This document shows positions 23,337 through 36,387 of a stretch of DNA of 64,000 nucleotides, piece after piece. Both the position numbers and the translations under genes were made by a program. The stretch spans positions 682,001-746,000 of the forward strand of contig WHUZ01000005.1 in the NCBI GenBank assembly GCA_015179045.1. Reading direction: 5' to 3'. The stretch is from Kalaharituber pfeilii (Eukaryota > Ascomycota > Pezizomycetes > Pezizales > Pezizaceae). Positions within the stretch are counted from its first letter, which is position 1, and each line of letters starts with the position of its first letter. The notes under the pieces are model-generated. The model was given only the letters and a program-made list of their open reading frames with translations. It had not been told where the DNA came from and searched no databases.

Positions 23337-24759
23337 ATGAAGGCATCTTTCATTTTGGGCACAATTGCCTATGCAGGAGGCGCTTTTGCTCATGGATATG
23401 TCCAGGAAATGTTGATTGATAACCAACGGTATGCATTGAACTCATTAAGTAACTTCATTGTCATCTTGGGATACTAATGCATTATATAGCTATGGAGGCT
23501 ACCTGCCCTTCTCTGACCCCTACCAAAACCCCAAGCCCCAGCGAATAGGCTGGACTATGCCCAACAACGGCCCAATTGAAGATGTCACCTCTCGCGCTAT
23601 CGTCTGCAACCTTGACAGCACTCCTGGTGCTCTCGTTGCCCCTGCCTCCGCAGGAAGCAAAATCACCTTTTTCTGGACCGAGTGGCCTGATTCTCACCGC
23701 GGGCCTACAATGACCTACCTCGCTTCCTGCCCCAGCGGTGACTGCAGAAAGGAAGACCCAACCATGCTTAACTGGTTCAAAATTGACCATGCTGGTCTCA
23801 ACTCCGACGGTACGTGGATTTCGGATACCATTATCAAGAATAACAGTACCTGGACCGTCACCATCCCAGCGGAGTTGAAGGCGGGTGCGTACCTTTTGAG
23901 GCACGAGCTTCTTGCACTCCACGCCTCACACGAGGTTAACGGGGCACAGTTTTATCCTATGTGTGCCAACTTGGAGATTTCGGGTAATGGCGACGGGGTC
24001 CCTAGTGAGACTGTCAAGTTCCCGGGAGCATACAAGAGCGATGACCCAGGCATCTTCCTCAACATATACTGGCCTGTGCCGACGTCATATGTCATCCCTG
24101 GCCCTCCAATTGTGACATTGAGATCTTCCGGTGCAGAGGAACATGAGGAAGAGGAAGAGGTGCCAGCACCAGTTGAGACTAGCTCTACTTCCACTCCTAC
24201 CTTTACTACTGCTCCTGTCCAAGAAGGAGGCACTTCCGAAGAGGCTGTACCAAGCTCCGAAGTAGCAGCACCTTGCAGCGTCTCGAACTACTACACCGAT
24301 ACCACAACCCTCACCACCTACACCACCCTTACCCTGACCAGACCCAGCCCCAAACCCTCCATCACCACCTTCACTAGGACAGGTAAAGTGGTCATCGTAA
24401 CCGCCCCAACAGTGATCGTCACCGTCACCACCGAAGTCACAGTCTTCCCACCGCTCTCGACCGACGTCGAGACCCCATCTTCGACCTCTTCTGAACCGGA
24501 ATTCATCAAAATCACCCCGCTACCGGATTCCCAAGAGGGGGACGACGCCCCAAGCACAACTATTGATGCTGCTACCTCGGTGGTGACGGTGACTCAGGTT
24601 GTCACGAGCATGACGACCGAGACCGTGACCGTGACGCAGGAAGCGCCGCCATGCACGGCGACTGGGAAGGGTAGGGGACGGAATGGGAATAGGCGGTTCA
24701 GTGCCAATTTCTGGAGGAACGGGGCGAAGGGCAAGAGGGGAGTTGTTTGGAGGGGGTAA
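23337..24759 (+). CDS. AA9 lytic polysaccharide monooxygenase, secreted
   Basis: Exons 23337-23428 and 23490-24759 join in phase 2 (453 residues). AA9 enzymes are copper-dependent oxidases that cleave cellulose or hemicellulose outside the cell. A signal peptide (residues 1-18, ending GGAFA) precedes His19, which becomes the N-terminal copper-binding histidine of the mature protein (HGYVQ). The second ligand is His100 in DSHRGPTMTYLA and the axial tyrosine is Tyr186 in AQFYPMCANLEI; the conserved RHELLALH (residues 168-175) precedes it. The catalytic domain ends near residue 240. The rest is a long acidic, then Ser/Thr/Val-rich tail with TVTVT-like repeats and a basic end; no CBM1 is visible. 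The 61-bp intron with a TACTAAT branch site falls just after the first residues of the mature enzyme. Confidence 0.93.
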
Positions 24760-25270
24760 CTAGTAGGGTAGTGTTGGTGGCTGTAAGGCTGTGGGGGGTG
24801 TTTTTAAGGAGATATAGTGATAGCTGGCTGCCACCTGCGCATTTGAGCCTTTGGAAAACTTGTCGCTGACCTTACAATTGTTTCATTCTCCCGCCTTGTA
24901 TGGCATGTACGGTGCGTGCTTGATTGCATAACCCGCTTATAACTGTATTATCGCGTTCATTGTTTTGATTCTATCGTCATCGTCATCTAACAAGAATACA
25001 AAGTCATGGAAAAACAAATGATGATAAGAGAGTATCACCTAATAGAAAATAAAAATAAAAATAAAAATAGTTGAATAAAACAAAAGTGGAATAAAATAAA
25101 ACAGATCCAAAATGCGCCGACCAACAATGTTTTTCCGAATGAACACCATGTCATGTGACCCATAAAAGACTTCTTACTCATCTCTAGACAAGGGATCATC
25201 CATGTCGAATGTTTCCCTTTGCTTCAAGCTCCCCAAGGGTAATTACTTCCGTATCCCAGAGCAATCAAAC
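24760..25270. other. Intergenic region between convergent LPMO and CFEM genes
   Basis: It holds the presumed 3' ends of both genes. An AAAAT-type microsatellite (five units) lies at about 25045-25068. No coding sequence. Confidence 0.5.
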
Positions 25271-25837
25271 TTAAATCCACACCACCATAACCCCCACCAC
25301 TACCACCGTCACACCCGTCCATCCCACTATCCCTTCCGGCCTCACCACGCTTGCCGCGTTCCTCCCAGTCGGAATCCGACTTCCACCACCCCCATTCTTA
25401 TCGTCATCACCATCATTTTGTCCATGCCCGACATCCTGCGGCTTCCTCGTAGTCCCATCATCGTCATCATTCCCATCCCCATCATCCTCATCATCCGGAT
25501 TTATTTCTCCACACGTCGACTCAAACACTGCGATCTCTACATCCGAACATTGTTGATAGCAGGTCACGAAACTCTTGTTGTCAGAGATGGCCGTGGTAAG
25601 GGGGCAGACGCACCGGGTGTCGACACCCGTGGGAGCATTGTCTTCGTCGAGGCACGTGGAAGAGGTGTTAGAGACGGCCCGAATGCAAGAAGAGATGCAA
25701 GGGAAACTCTCGGAGGCGGTAGTCGCTGGTTTTGGCTCAGGGACTGACACCGGAATAGCGAGGATTGTTTGGGCAAGAATAAGGAGAATGAGGAGGGTGG
25801 TAACGAGTGAGGATGTGGTGCATGTGAGCGTCGACAT
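25271..25837 (-). CDS. CFEM-like secreted protein, probably GPI-anchored
   Basis: The frame encodes 188 residues from the Met at 25837; an upstream in-frame start at 25948 would put 37 residues before the signal peptide and is less likely. Residues 1-27 are a signal peptide (LVTTLLILLILAQTILA). Residues about 43-110 carry eight cysteines in a CFEM-like order: PCISSC, a single C, RCVC, TCYQQC and a last C in ESTCGE. CFEM proteins are fungal surface or secreted proteins, some of which bind haem. An Asp/Gly-rich linker follows, and the C-terminus ends in a hydrophobic stretch (VTVVVVGVMVVWI), which fits GPI attachment. The Asp expected between Cys3 and Cys4 is not placed with confidence, so a haem-binding role is open. 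Confidence 0.75.
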   Translation of the reverse strand: MSTLTCTTSSLVTTLLILLILAQTILAIPVSVPEPKPATTASESFPCISSCIRAVSNTSSTCLDEDNAPTGVDTRCVCPLTTAISDNKSFVTCYQQCSDVEIAVFESTCGEINPDDEDDGDGNDDDDGTTRKPQDVGHGQNDGDDDKNGGGGSRIPTGRNAASVVRPEGIVGWTGVTVVVVGVMVVWI

Positions 25838-27654
25838 AATGATAATTCTGTTTTCAAGAATTTGAGGGGGGGGAAAGAAGGTCGTCAACAGTAGCGTGTG
25901 TCGGGTGGTTTGCCTATATATCATAGTCACCAACTGACTCCGATCCACCAGTTGCCGACCTAGGTAATGCCACTTTCACTGGTGCCACAGTTTCACCTAA
26001 TCTCCGATGCACCCCAGACACTGCGAGGGGGAGATAATGCACCGCTATATTTTTAGGCCAGCAAAGCTTGTTCCCACCGACTTCCTGACTGCTGGCTGCA
26101 AGCCACGGCGAATAGCGGGGCCTGTGTGAGCCGGTCTCTGATTCAACGGAAATTAGCACCCAAGACAAGGACGTCACGTATGTCACGACGCGTAAGCTAG
26201 CTGCCGTGTCGCCGACCTTCTGGATGGCTGAGAGTTGAGCAATGCGGCGATTGGACGAGAGCAATTTGAAAAAAGTGTCAAATGCTTAATTGGAGGTAAA
26301 GCGACGGCAAGCAGTCGCCGGCTTTGTCGAAGGTGCCCGCCTGCCCGCTGGTGGACGACTCACTTTGATACCCAGAACAAACACTGGAGACTGGGTAGCG
26401 AATGTGTGTCATGAGAGCAGGAGTGTTATTTATACCACACGGCTTGAGATGTGCAATGTGCAATATGCATCAATAGCTGCTATGATACAGCAGAGTAGTT
26501 TTGACATCTGCATGGCTCCTGGCATTTGCACGGCCCTGCATAAGGCGAGCTTGGCGTCAGGGGAGGCAGGGGATTGGCCGTGCCTGAGTGTGGCAGCCGG
26601 GAGGGAGCGGCACCCACTTGCGCAGGCTGCAGCCAATCAGGGGAGGGTTGCCATAGATAGACATGATTGCAGTATGCACCAGCCGCTGGGCGCTGGGCGT
26701 GAAGGCGCTTCCACACGTTTCGGGCGCGCGAGTCAGCGTGCTCACAATGCCCCGCTGCAGCTGGCTGCGCCCTCTGTGTTCATGAAAGTCTCGGGGAGAG
26801 CACCGCATCGCGGAGTTGGGCGGATGGGCCTGCCTCGCGCGCTCTCTTGGTGCATTGCCCGTGGCCGCCGGTTGCTTCCGAGCTGCCGTTCTTGCTTGCG
26901 GCCTTGGCCTGCGCCACTCCCAAAATAATAACCGCAGAGGAAAAAAGCTTATCATGTCTAGTCTGGTTGCACTACAGTACATATCCCTCGTAGAAAAGCT
27001 TATCTACAACGAGAAATCCTTTTTTCCCCCCTGTTTTCATGACGCCACTGGGATTACTGCTGAGCCGTCCCTCTATCCATCCCATGGCAGCCTGATAGCC
27101 AGGGATGAGACTGGAATTTGGTGGCGCTGGTGACATGGGGTAAATATCATGTTAAATATATCCCGTTTTTATGCGGCTTATATCATAGCTTACAGACATT
27201 TCCTGCAGACCATTTCCTTCATACCTTAGGTGTCTCAGGAAATATTGGTCCCAGACATACGGTTCGGGCATATGTTGGACTATTGGGGGCCATCGACTGT
27301 TACACAGTACTGTACAACCCTGACTGTACTCTACAGCACACGCGATGCATCACCTCCAGAACCACGTCAATCGGTAGCCATTACTTGAGGTAGCTAATAA
27401 TTTTTTATTTTATTTTACTTTTTTTTTTTTTGCGCCATAACATTGCAACTCAGCTTTTCCGACCTGATTCGTTAACGTTACGTTTAGTTCATGGTATTTG
27501 CAATTTTCTCCCACTGGGTAGGCTCAGATGCCCTCCCAGCGAAACCTCCGGTCCTTTTTACCATATTTTCCATGTGCTGCTAATACAACCAATAAGCTAC
27601 CAAACATCTTCAGAGCTTTCCACGTGGCAGCTGTCCGCGCCTATGCCTGGGGAT
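25838..27654. other. Intergenic region between CFEM gene and PGI1
   Basis: Upstream of the CFEM gene and downstream of the leftward PGI1 gene. The only long frame (26290-26928, plus strand) shows no domain and is arginine-rich, as chance GC-rich frames often are, so it is not called. A TTTTATTTTATTTTAC run and a poly-T tract lie at about 27403-27431. Confidence 0.45.
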
Positions 27655-29523
<1,869 letters not shown>

Positions 29524-30639
29524 GTCTGTAATCGAATTTTATGCTCTTGTGAGGGATCTTGGATTGACTCTGTTGTCCACAGAGTAGCTTAGTGAAGTTG
29601 AGGCTGAAGGGATGGGGATGAGATTGGATGCGATGACGTCCGATGGGTGGTGCGGGGCAGCAGCGCCGCATCTACCAGCAATGCAATGGAGTGGGAGTTT
29701 CTCGGCCGTGCCTGCAGACTGGGGAGAAAATGTAGCCGTAACTCCCGGGAAGCCCAATGCCTTTATATAGGCACGCCCGCAAGGCCTACAAGAATACATC
29801 CCGACACTCCTACCATCTGCCCCACCGCGGGTGCGTCACAAGTATTAATCTCTCAGCAGCGTGACGGGCTGCAAGCCAATTGATGCCCAGCTTCCGGGCA
29901 TGGGGTGATGGGCCGCATCCAAATGCAAGGCGAGAAAATTGCACGGGTTGTGAATAATATCGCACCGTAAAGAGGAATTCTCTTGACGCGGCAATCCTCG
30001 CCCAGAACGGGACGCCTCTTTGCTTCTGTTGACGTCTTGCGTTAATTGCTTCTTGCTAGGTACTCACTCCTGCTGCGTCACCTAGTCTCGCAAAGGCATC
30101 GCTATCAATTGGCGTCTTGAAGCAGAAATTGAGAGACTCAACAATTCGAGGTAGGCCCGCCCAGAAGTCAAGGGAACGGCGCGCCGTCAGGGTACAGGGC
30201 CGCTCATTCATCTTCATCTTGAGGACCGTCTAGCCTACTATGCATGGCCTCGTACAGTATCGCGAGAGAGCACCGAGTGGGCGCGGGGTGAGTCGGGGCC
30301 AGGGCATGCATGCCTGTCAGCACTATCGTAATCCAGTCCGAAAAAGGGCACAATGGCATTGTCGGATGAAGTCAGTCTTGGCGGCAGCCAGCCTTGGCAC
30401 ACGCCCGCTTGCATCACCACGCAAGTCGCAGCAGCATCCATCCCACGCATGGGCTGCGCAGGGGAGTGCGATCCATTTCGTGTCATCACGCCCTCGGCTC
30501 CCATACAATTCCCATTCGAGTCGCCGAATCTGAGCTCGCGCTGTCCAGCGCAGAGGTACCCCCCCGCCGATCAGCATCTCCCGCCCAGCAATTGCAATTG
30601 AATTTCCACGGGGCGCCCGCTCCCGCCTCGATCACACCC
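29524..30639. promoter_or_regulatory. Divergent promoter region PGI1 / BCD1
   Basis: About 1.1 kb between two divergent start codons, without a recognisable gene; several overlapping GC-rich frames lack homology. I could not assign individual transcription-factor sites with confidence. Confidence 0.5.
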
Positions 30640-31841
30640 ATGTCTGAGCCGCTCCTCTCCGCGCTCTGCCCCTACTGCAACGCCAGCCCCCCTAAATACC
30701 GCTGTCCCGCCTGCTCCGCTCGTACCTGCAGCCTCGCATGCTCCAAGAAACACAAAGTCTACAATCAATGCAGTGGTGTGCGCAATCCCGCCGCCTTCGT
30801 TCGCCGGTCGGCGCTGCTCAGCTCGCCGACTACTCTGAACCAAGATTACAACTACCTTTCGGGTGTGGAGCGGGCGATAACGCGGGGGCCGTTGCTAACG
30901 GTGGATCAGCCGAAGCTGGTACTTGAGGGGGAGGAGGAGGATGTGGACGCAGCGCAAACGTCGACGGACAGGCAGAAGCTCGCCAAGCAATTGGAGAGTA
31001 CGAGGGGGGTTATAGTAAGGCAAGCTCCCGCGGGGATGAAGCGGGCGAGGGAAAACAGAACAGCGTTTGTTGGGTGAATCAGCCCCTAATTCCCTCCTTG
31101 AAACCTCCAAGCTGATGCTTAGGACTGTGTAGTGGCCGGAGGAAGCGGAAGACCGTTCGCTGGACAGTCGAATGGCTGGTCTACGACCTTGACTCAAGTA
31201 GGAACAACAATTCCTCCGGCAGTCACGAACCCACCCGCCTTCTCTCCGCCCGCGTCCCAGAAAACACCCCGATTTCTGAAGCCTTCTCCAACCAACTCCA
31301 GTCCATCAGCACCTCGGCCCCCTCATTCAATGGTCAAACAGAAGCTAACCCACTTTACACTCCCGACAAGGCGTCACGTCGCCGCTTTACTGCATCCTCG
31401 CGCTTCTACCTGAGAAAGGCTGATGTGCCTGCGAACAGACCTACCTTGATTGAATTGTCACCCGAGCAGTCACTCGCTGAAGCGCTAAGGGGGGAGGTCT
31501 TGTTAGAGTTTCCGACAATCGTGGTTGGGGGAGGGGAGAGCGGAGGCAGTTTGGGCGGATTTGGCGAGTGTGAGGTGATAAAGAAACCGAGAAAGGTCTC
31601 AGAGAGTGGGGGAGAAAAAGCGGCAAAAGCGGCAGTACATGCAAACAGTGATGAGGCCGAAGAGGAGGAGGAAGAGTCATCTTCACAGTCTTCTGATGAG
31701 AATGATGAAGATGGGTCTACAGACGAAGAGGGTATGGACGGAACAGAAGAGTCAGAGTCGGAGGAAACGTTGAGTGGTGCAGAGGTTGCCGCAACTGCCG
31801 CTGCTGAGGCTCAGGTTGAGGGTAACGTTACCATCTCCTAG
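30640..31841 (+). CDS. BCD1: HIT-type zinc finger, box C/D snoRNP assembly protein Bcd1
   Basis: Exons 30640-31073 and 31133-31841 join in phase 2 (380 residues). Residues 10-44 form a zf-HIT finger: CPYC, CPAC, C...C with a HKVYNQC end (Cys10, 13, 22, 25, 30, 34, His38, Cys44). The following LLSSPTTLNQDYNYLSGVERAI (residues about 59-80) is typical of Bcd1/ZNHIT6, which stabilises box C/D snoRNAs during snoRNP assembly with the R2TP machinery in the nucleus. The exon junction creates GGRRKRKTVRWTVEWL, and the WTVEWL motif confirms the frame. The C-terminal 100 residues are Ser/Glu-rich and probably disordered. An open frame extends upstream of 30640, but the Met chosen begins right at the domain. 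Confidence 0.9.
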
Positions 31842-32280
31842 CCCCCGAATGCCTCCGAATGCCCTTCCGCAACATCTACCCCTCGCTAGTGCTCTCGACA
31901 AATCTTACAGATCCCACAAAGCTCAACGCAGATCGTGCATTATCCCACACTACTCCGTAACGATATTAATCCCAGCTATGTAGCCCTCAACCGAGCCTAT
32001 CAGCGTATTATAACCAAAATATCAAATATAATATAATAATAAGAGGCGGATTTAGCAACTTTTTGCAATAACTTTTGCGAAAATTTACCTCGTTATTGTC
32101 GTCACTGTGACTGTTTATGGCGCAAATCTACTAGTTGTATGTCAATAGATCTCAGAACTACCCTTTTTGCGACCCAGCCTCTCTTGATCGCTACGACTTT
32201 GATTGAAATTATGTGAAGGTGGCAGTGATACAGCACAATCGATTTCATCGACCATCCAATCGATATGTCTACTGAAGCGC

Positions 32281-32628
32281 ATGACACTACAAGTTTCTGA
32301 AATACGAGCATTACAACATCCTGAATTGCAGGGGTCTCAGCAAAGAATTCAAAAAGAACGCATTATCCTCACTGACGACGACGAAGTTATACTGATACGC
32401 CGTCGATTTGAGCATCAAAATGAGCATGTGAGAGGAAACTATACGCGGTCTAGCATAATTTTGCACTTCGTCTCAAAGATGCTACGGAAAAAATATCTAC
32501 AGGGTCCTCAGTCTACAGTGACGTGGTATGCTCGAGCAATCGAAATCATGGACGAACGAGAAGAACGAGAATCAGGGTCCGTACAAGATGATCCTGGTCT
32601 TAAGCAAGCATTACCGGCAATGGCGTGA
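32281..32628 (+). CDS. Unassigned 115-codon frame inside the TIR element
   Basis: From the ATG at 32281 the frame is open to a TGA at 32628. The product is basic and acidic in alternation (QRIQKERIILTDDDEVILI; RRRFEHQNEHVRGNY) with no domain I recognise. Its position inside the element, left of the reverse-transcriptase fragments, suggests a remnant of a retroelement gag-like or accessory frame. It may equally be a chance frame. Confidence 0.25.
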   Translation: MTLQVSEIRALQHPELQGSQQRIQKERIILTDDDEVILIRRRFEHQNEHVRGNYTRSSIILHFVSKMLRKKYLQGPQSTVTWYARAIEIMDEREERESGSVQDDPGLKQALPAMA

Positions 32629-32899
32629 TCATGAGATTACAGACAAACAAAGGCGAACTCACAAAGGACGGGAATATACAGGATATATCATGATGTTCCT
32701 GTGATCATCGGGGTCGCCAAAAGCAGTTTCTTTGTCAGGAAGAGTTATCTCAGGAGTTGATATTGGGGCGGTTATGGGAGAGGTCAAACACGGTCACAAA
32801 GATGACGGCAGATGCTACACAACTATATATGACGAGAACGAAAATCCTGCAACGTTCTGCTGGGCACCGGCGAAGCACGAGCGCAGCAGAAGTAGACAC

Positions 32900-33405
32900 G
32901 CTCAGGAGGTATTGAGGAAAGAGGATAGTCAACATTTCCACCTAGTACCTCGACGACATCCTGATCTATGACATAGAAACCAAAACAGAGTATTGGAAGG
33001 AGAAGTGATCAAGAAGTGATTAAGAATGTGAAGGAAAGCTAGATTATGTTGCTTTATAACGAAGCTTTGGGCCATACAGAAATCCTTGGTTCTTAGTTCC
33101 TAAGAAATCTGGAAAATATTATTGATTCCGGAGTGAGTGTAAACTGATCGTTGCCTGAGGACAGATCCAAGAGCAAGATGAGAGGATATCCTGCGAATTC
33201 TTTGCTGAATTAATCGGCAGAAGCTGGTAAGCTGGCATCTCTTATCATTACCGCATTCGGTCGCTGAGCGGCCTTGATGAGCACGAGGAAATGGTCAAGA
33301 AAGTGCTTCATGGATTATTTGGTAACGATTTAGCGGTTAATTTGGGCAAATTCGAATTCCACATCCATGACACAGCATTTCTGGGATATGTCGTCAATGG
33401 CTAGA
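32900..33405 (+). pseudogene. Decayed, rearranged Ty3/Gypsy reverse-transcriptase fragments
   Basis: Three short blocks are recognisable in the plus strand. YLDDILIYDIE at 32946-32978 is the reverse-transcriptase catalytic motif. NPWFLVPKKSGKYY at about 33070-33111 is the fingers motif that normally lies upstream of YLDD. A thumb-like block (DEHEEMVKKVLHGLF ... FEFH ... FLGYVV) runs at about 33277-33402. All are separated by stops (first at 33006) and by non-matching sequence, and the order catalytic motif, then fingers, then thumb is not that of an intact enzyme. RNase H and integrase are not seen. Confidence 0.7.
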
Positions 33406-33867
33406 AGGGCAAAATGGGCCCCAAGAAGAAGAGGCCCACAAAAGAAGCGCAGCAGAGCTCGGAGAAGAAGCCCGTATGGTGGATAGGTGACGCAAGAGTT
33501 TTACTAGTTCCAAGCAGTAAAAGGCACGGGATATCGCCAATATCAATGACGGCGATGATGATGCGAGCAATATACGGAGTTCATCAGTGAGGAGGTCAGA
33601 AAGTACATCTACGGCAAGAACGAGATGACGGGACGACTCAGATTCGGATATTCTGATTCTCACTAGTACAACGAAGGACACCATGAAGGGTGCAAATAAG
33701 GTAATCACAGACATGGGGGATCCAACTGCAGAGGTTTAGCATCAAACAACAATCTAAGCACCCACCTAGATACTCTCGAAAAGCATATACAGTTTCAAAC
33801 AGCACCAATATACTTAATGCGATCGAGTTTGATAGACTTTTCGGTCAAGAATTAAGGAAGACTAGAC

Positions 33868-33905
33868 AGGAAATACACAGAAAATACACAGAAAATACAC
33901 AGAAA
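33868..33905. repeat. Short tandem repeat, unit about 12 bp (AGAAAATACAC)
   Basis: Three to four near-identical copies of (G)GAAAATACACA in direct order, followed by a degenerate AGAAAGTACAG copy. It lies inside the TIR-bounded element. Confidence 0.75.
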
Positions 33906-34276
33906 GTACAGTAAGGGTCAGAGAAAGGACAATAAGGGGCGGAAGATATGCAGCAAAGGGCGTCAGAGGGGTGCAGAAAAGGCCTCTACGCGGCGCTTCT
34001 GCCATTACCGGCATACTGCAGTATAGATGTGGATACGCTCTTCAGAAGCAGTTCTGCAGGAGCTATAGCTACTTGGGTCCATGATATATAGCGTCAACAA
34101 GAATACCGTTGGTGGTGTGGAGGGTGGGATGAGCGTCAAGGCAGCGAGCATTGAAACGATCTTTCGGAATTATCTGGAAATGTTTGCTAAACCCCTTTTT
34201 CTTTTGAAAATAAGGCCAATATCGGCTAAATCCTCTTAACCTCAGAAGATACCGCAAAATTTGCTAAATCCGCCCT

Positions 34277-34801
34277 AAATATAATATAATATACAATATA
34301 ATACATAGAATATACTTGAATTAAAGAAAAAAAAAAAAAAATTCATCAAACGTGTAATAATAAATGGAAGTTATCAGTTTACCAAAACGCATGGTTGCTT
34401 TTTGCAAGTACGCATGCCTGGAATTTTTTTTTTTTTAAAGAAAAAAAACAATATAGATGATGTTGTGTGGTTTTGGAACTTCAGTTTGTTATAGATCAAT
34501 GCAACCAATACGCACATATATACAATCACACGTACTGAAAGGCTTAAAAAAAAAACAAAAAAAAAAAAAAACGGAGGCATGCCGATGATACCGCCATATA
34601 CCCGCAGTTCTTTACCATTCTGTTACCACAGGGCGGCATGCGAGTAATGAAATTAAAAAAAAAAAAAAAATTCTGTTACCACCGCTTTGGCTTACCCTCA
34701 ATACTCGCTACTTATGCACGGATAATCTATGGAATCCGTTCTTTCGCCCGACAGGCACCCTCCTAGGACGACAACCCTATTCACTAAGGTGCCCTGGCCC
34801 C
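34277..34801. other. AT-rich spacer with homopolymer runs
   Basis: No coding sequence. Several poly-A/poly-T runs of 10-15 bases lie at about 34328-34340, 34424-34448, 34546-34571 and 34653-34670. The segments GGCATGCCGATG (34576) and GGCGGCATGCGAG (34631) resemble each other loosely. The right edge is the 3' flank of the SDR gene. Confidence 0.45.
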
Positions 34802-36387
34802 TTAGTGAAACTTACCTGGCATCACAGGATGCGAAGCGCTCAGCCCTCCATCCACGGCAATAAATTGTCCATTTACATATGAGCTCCTACATCCCCTCCA
34901 CATCAGCGCCCCTCCATTCATCCTAACCTCACAAACATTTGAGAAAACAGCAAATAAGTGTCACTTACTCATCACTAGCCAAAAACAGCGCCACCCGCGC
35001 AATCTCGTCTGCCTTGCCCCCTCGCTTGAGTGGGTTCAATTGCCCAATCTTCTTCTCTACGCCTTTCTTCCGCGCAAATTCCCATACGGGGGCGGTCATG
35101 CCCGTCTCGATGAGGCCCGGGCACAGCGCGTTTAGGCGGATGTTGGCGCCCTGGAGTTGGTAGGCGGAGGTCTGGACGATGGAGATGACGGCGGATTTGG
35201 AGGCGGAGTAGTCGGCTAGTGGAGAAGGAGGGGCGTAGGGGTTCGGCGTTAGTAGGGAAGAGTGAAGGGAATTGGAAGGGGAGGTGCCTGTTGGGTAGGA
35301 GGTGGAGAGAGGGGAACTTACTGCCGCCAGCGCCGGAGCGGATTCCGGCGACCGAGGAGGTGGCAATGATGGAGCCACCGGGTGAGGGCTTCGTAGGGCA
35401 GGTCTTGAGCATTGCTTTTGAGGCATGCTTTACTGCAAGGAAAACGCTATGTACATGTATATCAATACCAAAATGCTCAGCGTCAAGACAGCTGAGAGGA
35501 GGCATACCTCAATGTGTTTACCCTCAATGTGTCCATGAATACCTTGGCATCAATATCCCCAACCAACATAGCCCCACCCATCTTGTCTTTCGCACCAATC
35601 ACTCCCGCATTGGCGAAGAAGACTGTGCGTCGCAGACAAACCCGTGCTTAGCCAACTAAGGTCCACTCCAATCCATGCTCAATAGAGAGGCATACCGTCC
35701 AAATGCCCATACTTGTCCACTGCCTCGGCGATCACACCCTTCACCGCCTCCTCATTTGCCGCATCAAACTTTCTCGCATAAACATCCACCCCAGGGTACA
35801 AGCTCTTGATCTCCGCCTCGTGCGCTGAGAGATAGTTGTCCGCAAAATCGCACACGTACACGGCCTTTGCGCCGTTGCGAGCGAATTGGTGTGCGGCGGC
35901 ACGGCCTATTCCGAGCTATATATTTTATTCCCACAAGTTAACGCGGGTCGGCAGTGAGTTTCAGAATCTGGCGCATGATGAGGTGGCTATGGGGTGGCTA
36001 TGGGGCGGTATTGCAGTATTCGGAGGCGACTTACCAAGGAGTTGCAGCCTGAGTAACGTTGTGCAAAAGTTATTTCACCATTCATACATAGAATGGAAGT
36101 GAGAAATTGGAGACGTTTGAGGGGAGAGAAAACTAACCAGTGATAATGCATACTTTGCCTTCTAATCGTCTATCAGCCCATCACAAGTGCATACCAAATC
36201 AGCCGGCGCCCTCATCAGCATCATCAACCACTCATTCCAGAGCAGCAATACTAGCCTGCTGCCGCCGACACTGTACAGAAACAAGAACCGGAGCGACTCA
36301 CTTTCCTACTGAGTCTCCCGCCACTGTTTCAATTGGCTGTAGGTGTCCCACCACCTGCTCTAACCTGCTGTTGGCAGTGTTGGACAT
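34802..36387 (-). CDS. Short-chain dehydrogenase/reductase (SDR), eight exons
   Basis: Exons 36387-36302, 36169-36138, 36048-36035, 35915-35696, 35622-35508, 35446-35322, 35215-34969 and 34886-34802 give 307 residues in frame. The protein is a classical Rossmann [22 protein letters not shown] holds the TGxxxGxG cofactor site, FANAG the NAG motif, [10 protein letters not shown] the catalytic Ser and YSASK the Tyr/Lys pair (about residues 200-204), ending with [17 protein letters not shown]. The short N-terminal extension and the TGCNS variant match a fungal SDR subgroup whose substrate I do not know; cofactor specificity (NAD or NADP) is not deduced. Exon 3 is only 14 nt and encodes part of the cofactor loop; without it the frame is lost. 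It is divergent from the 938-residue gene with 1.9 kb between. Confidence 0.88.

Larger units (their letters stand above)
32044..34276. mobile_element. 2.2-kb TIR-bounded element containing decayed Ty3/Gypsy fragments
   Basis: The left end AGGCGGATTTAGCAACTTTT (to 32066) and the right end, on the minus strand AGGGCGGATTTAGCAAATTT (34276-34254), match over about 23 bp. A 14-bp AT-rich direct repeat AAATATAATATAAT lies just outside each end (32024-32037, 34277-34290), but the left copy is six bases from the inverted repeat. The interior holds reverse-transcriptase fragments with stops (separate entry), a 12-bp tandem repeat (about 33868-33905) and AT-rich filler. No intact transposase or integrase is seen. 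Confidence 0.6.

Noticed and set aside
26290..26928. A 212-codon plus-strand frame.
   Set aside because: No domain, arginine-rich, located between genes in a GC-rich stretch; most likely chance.
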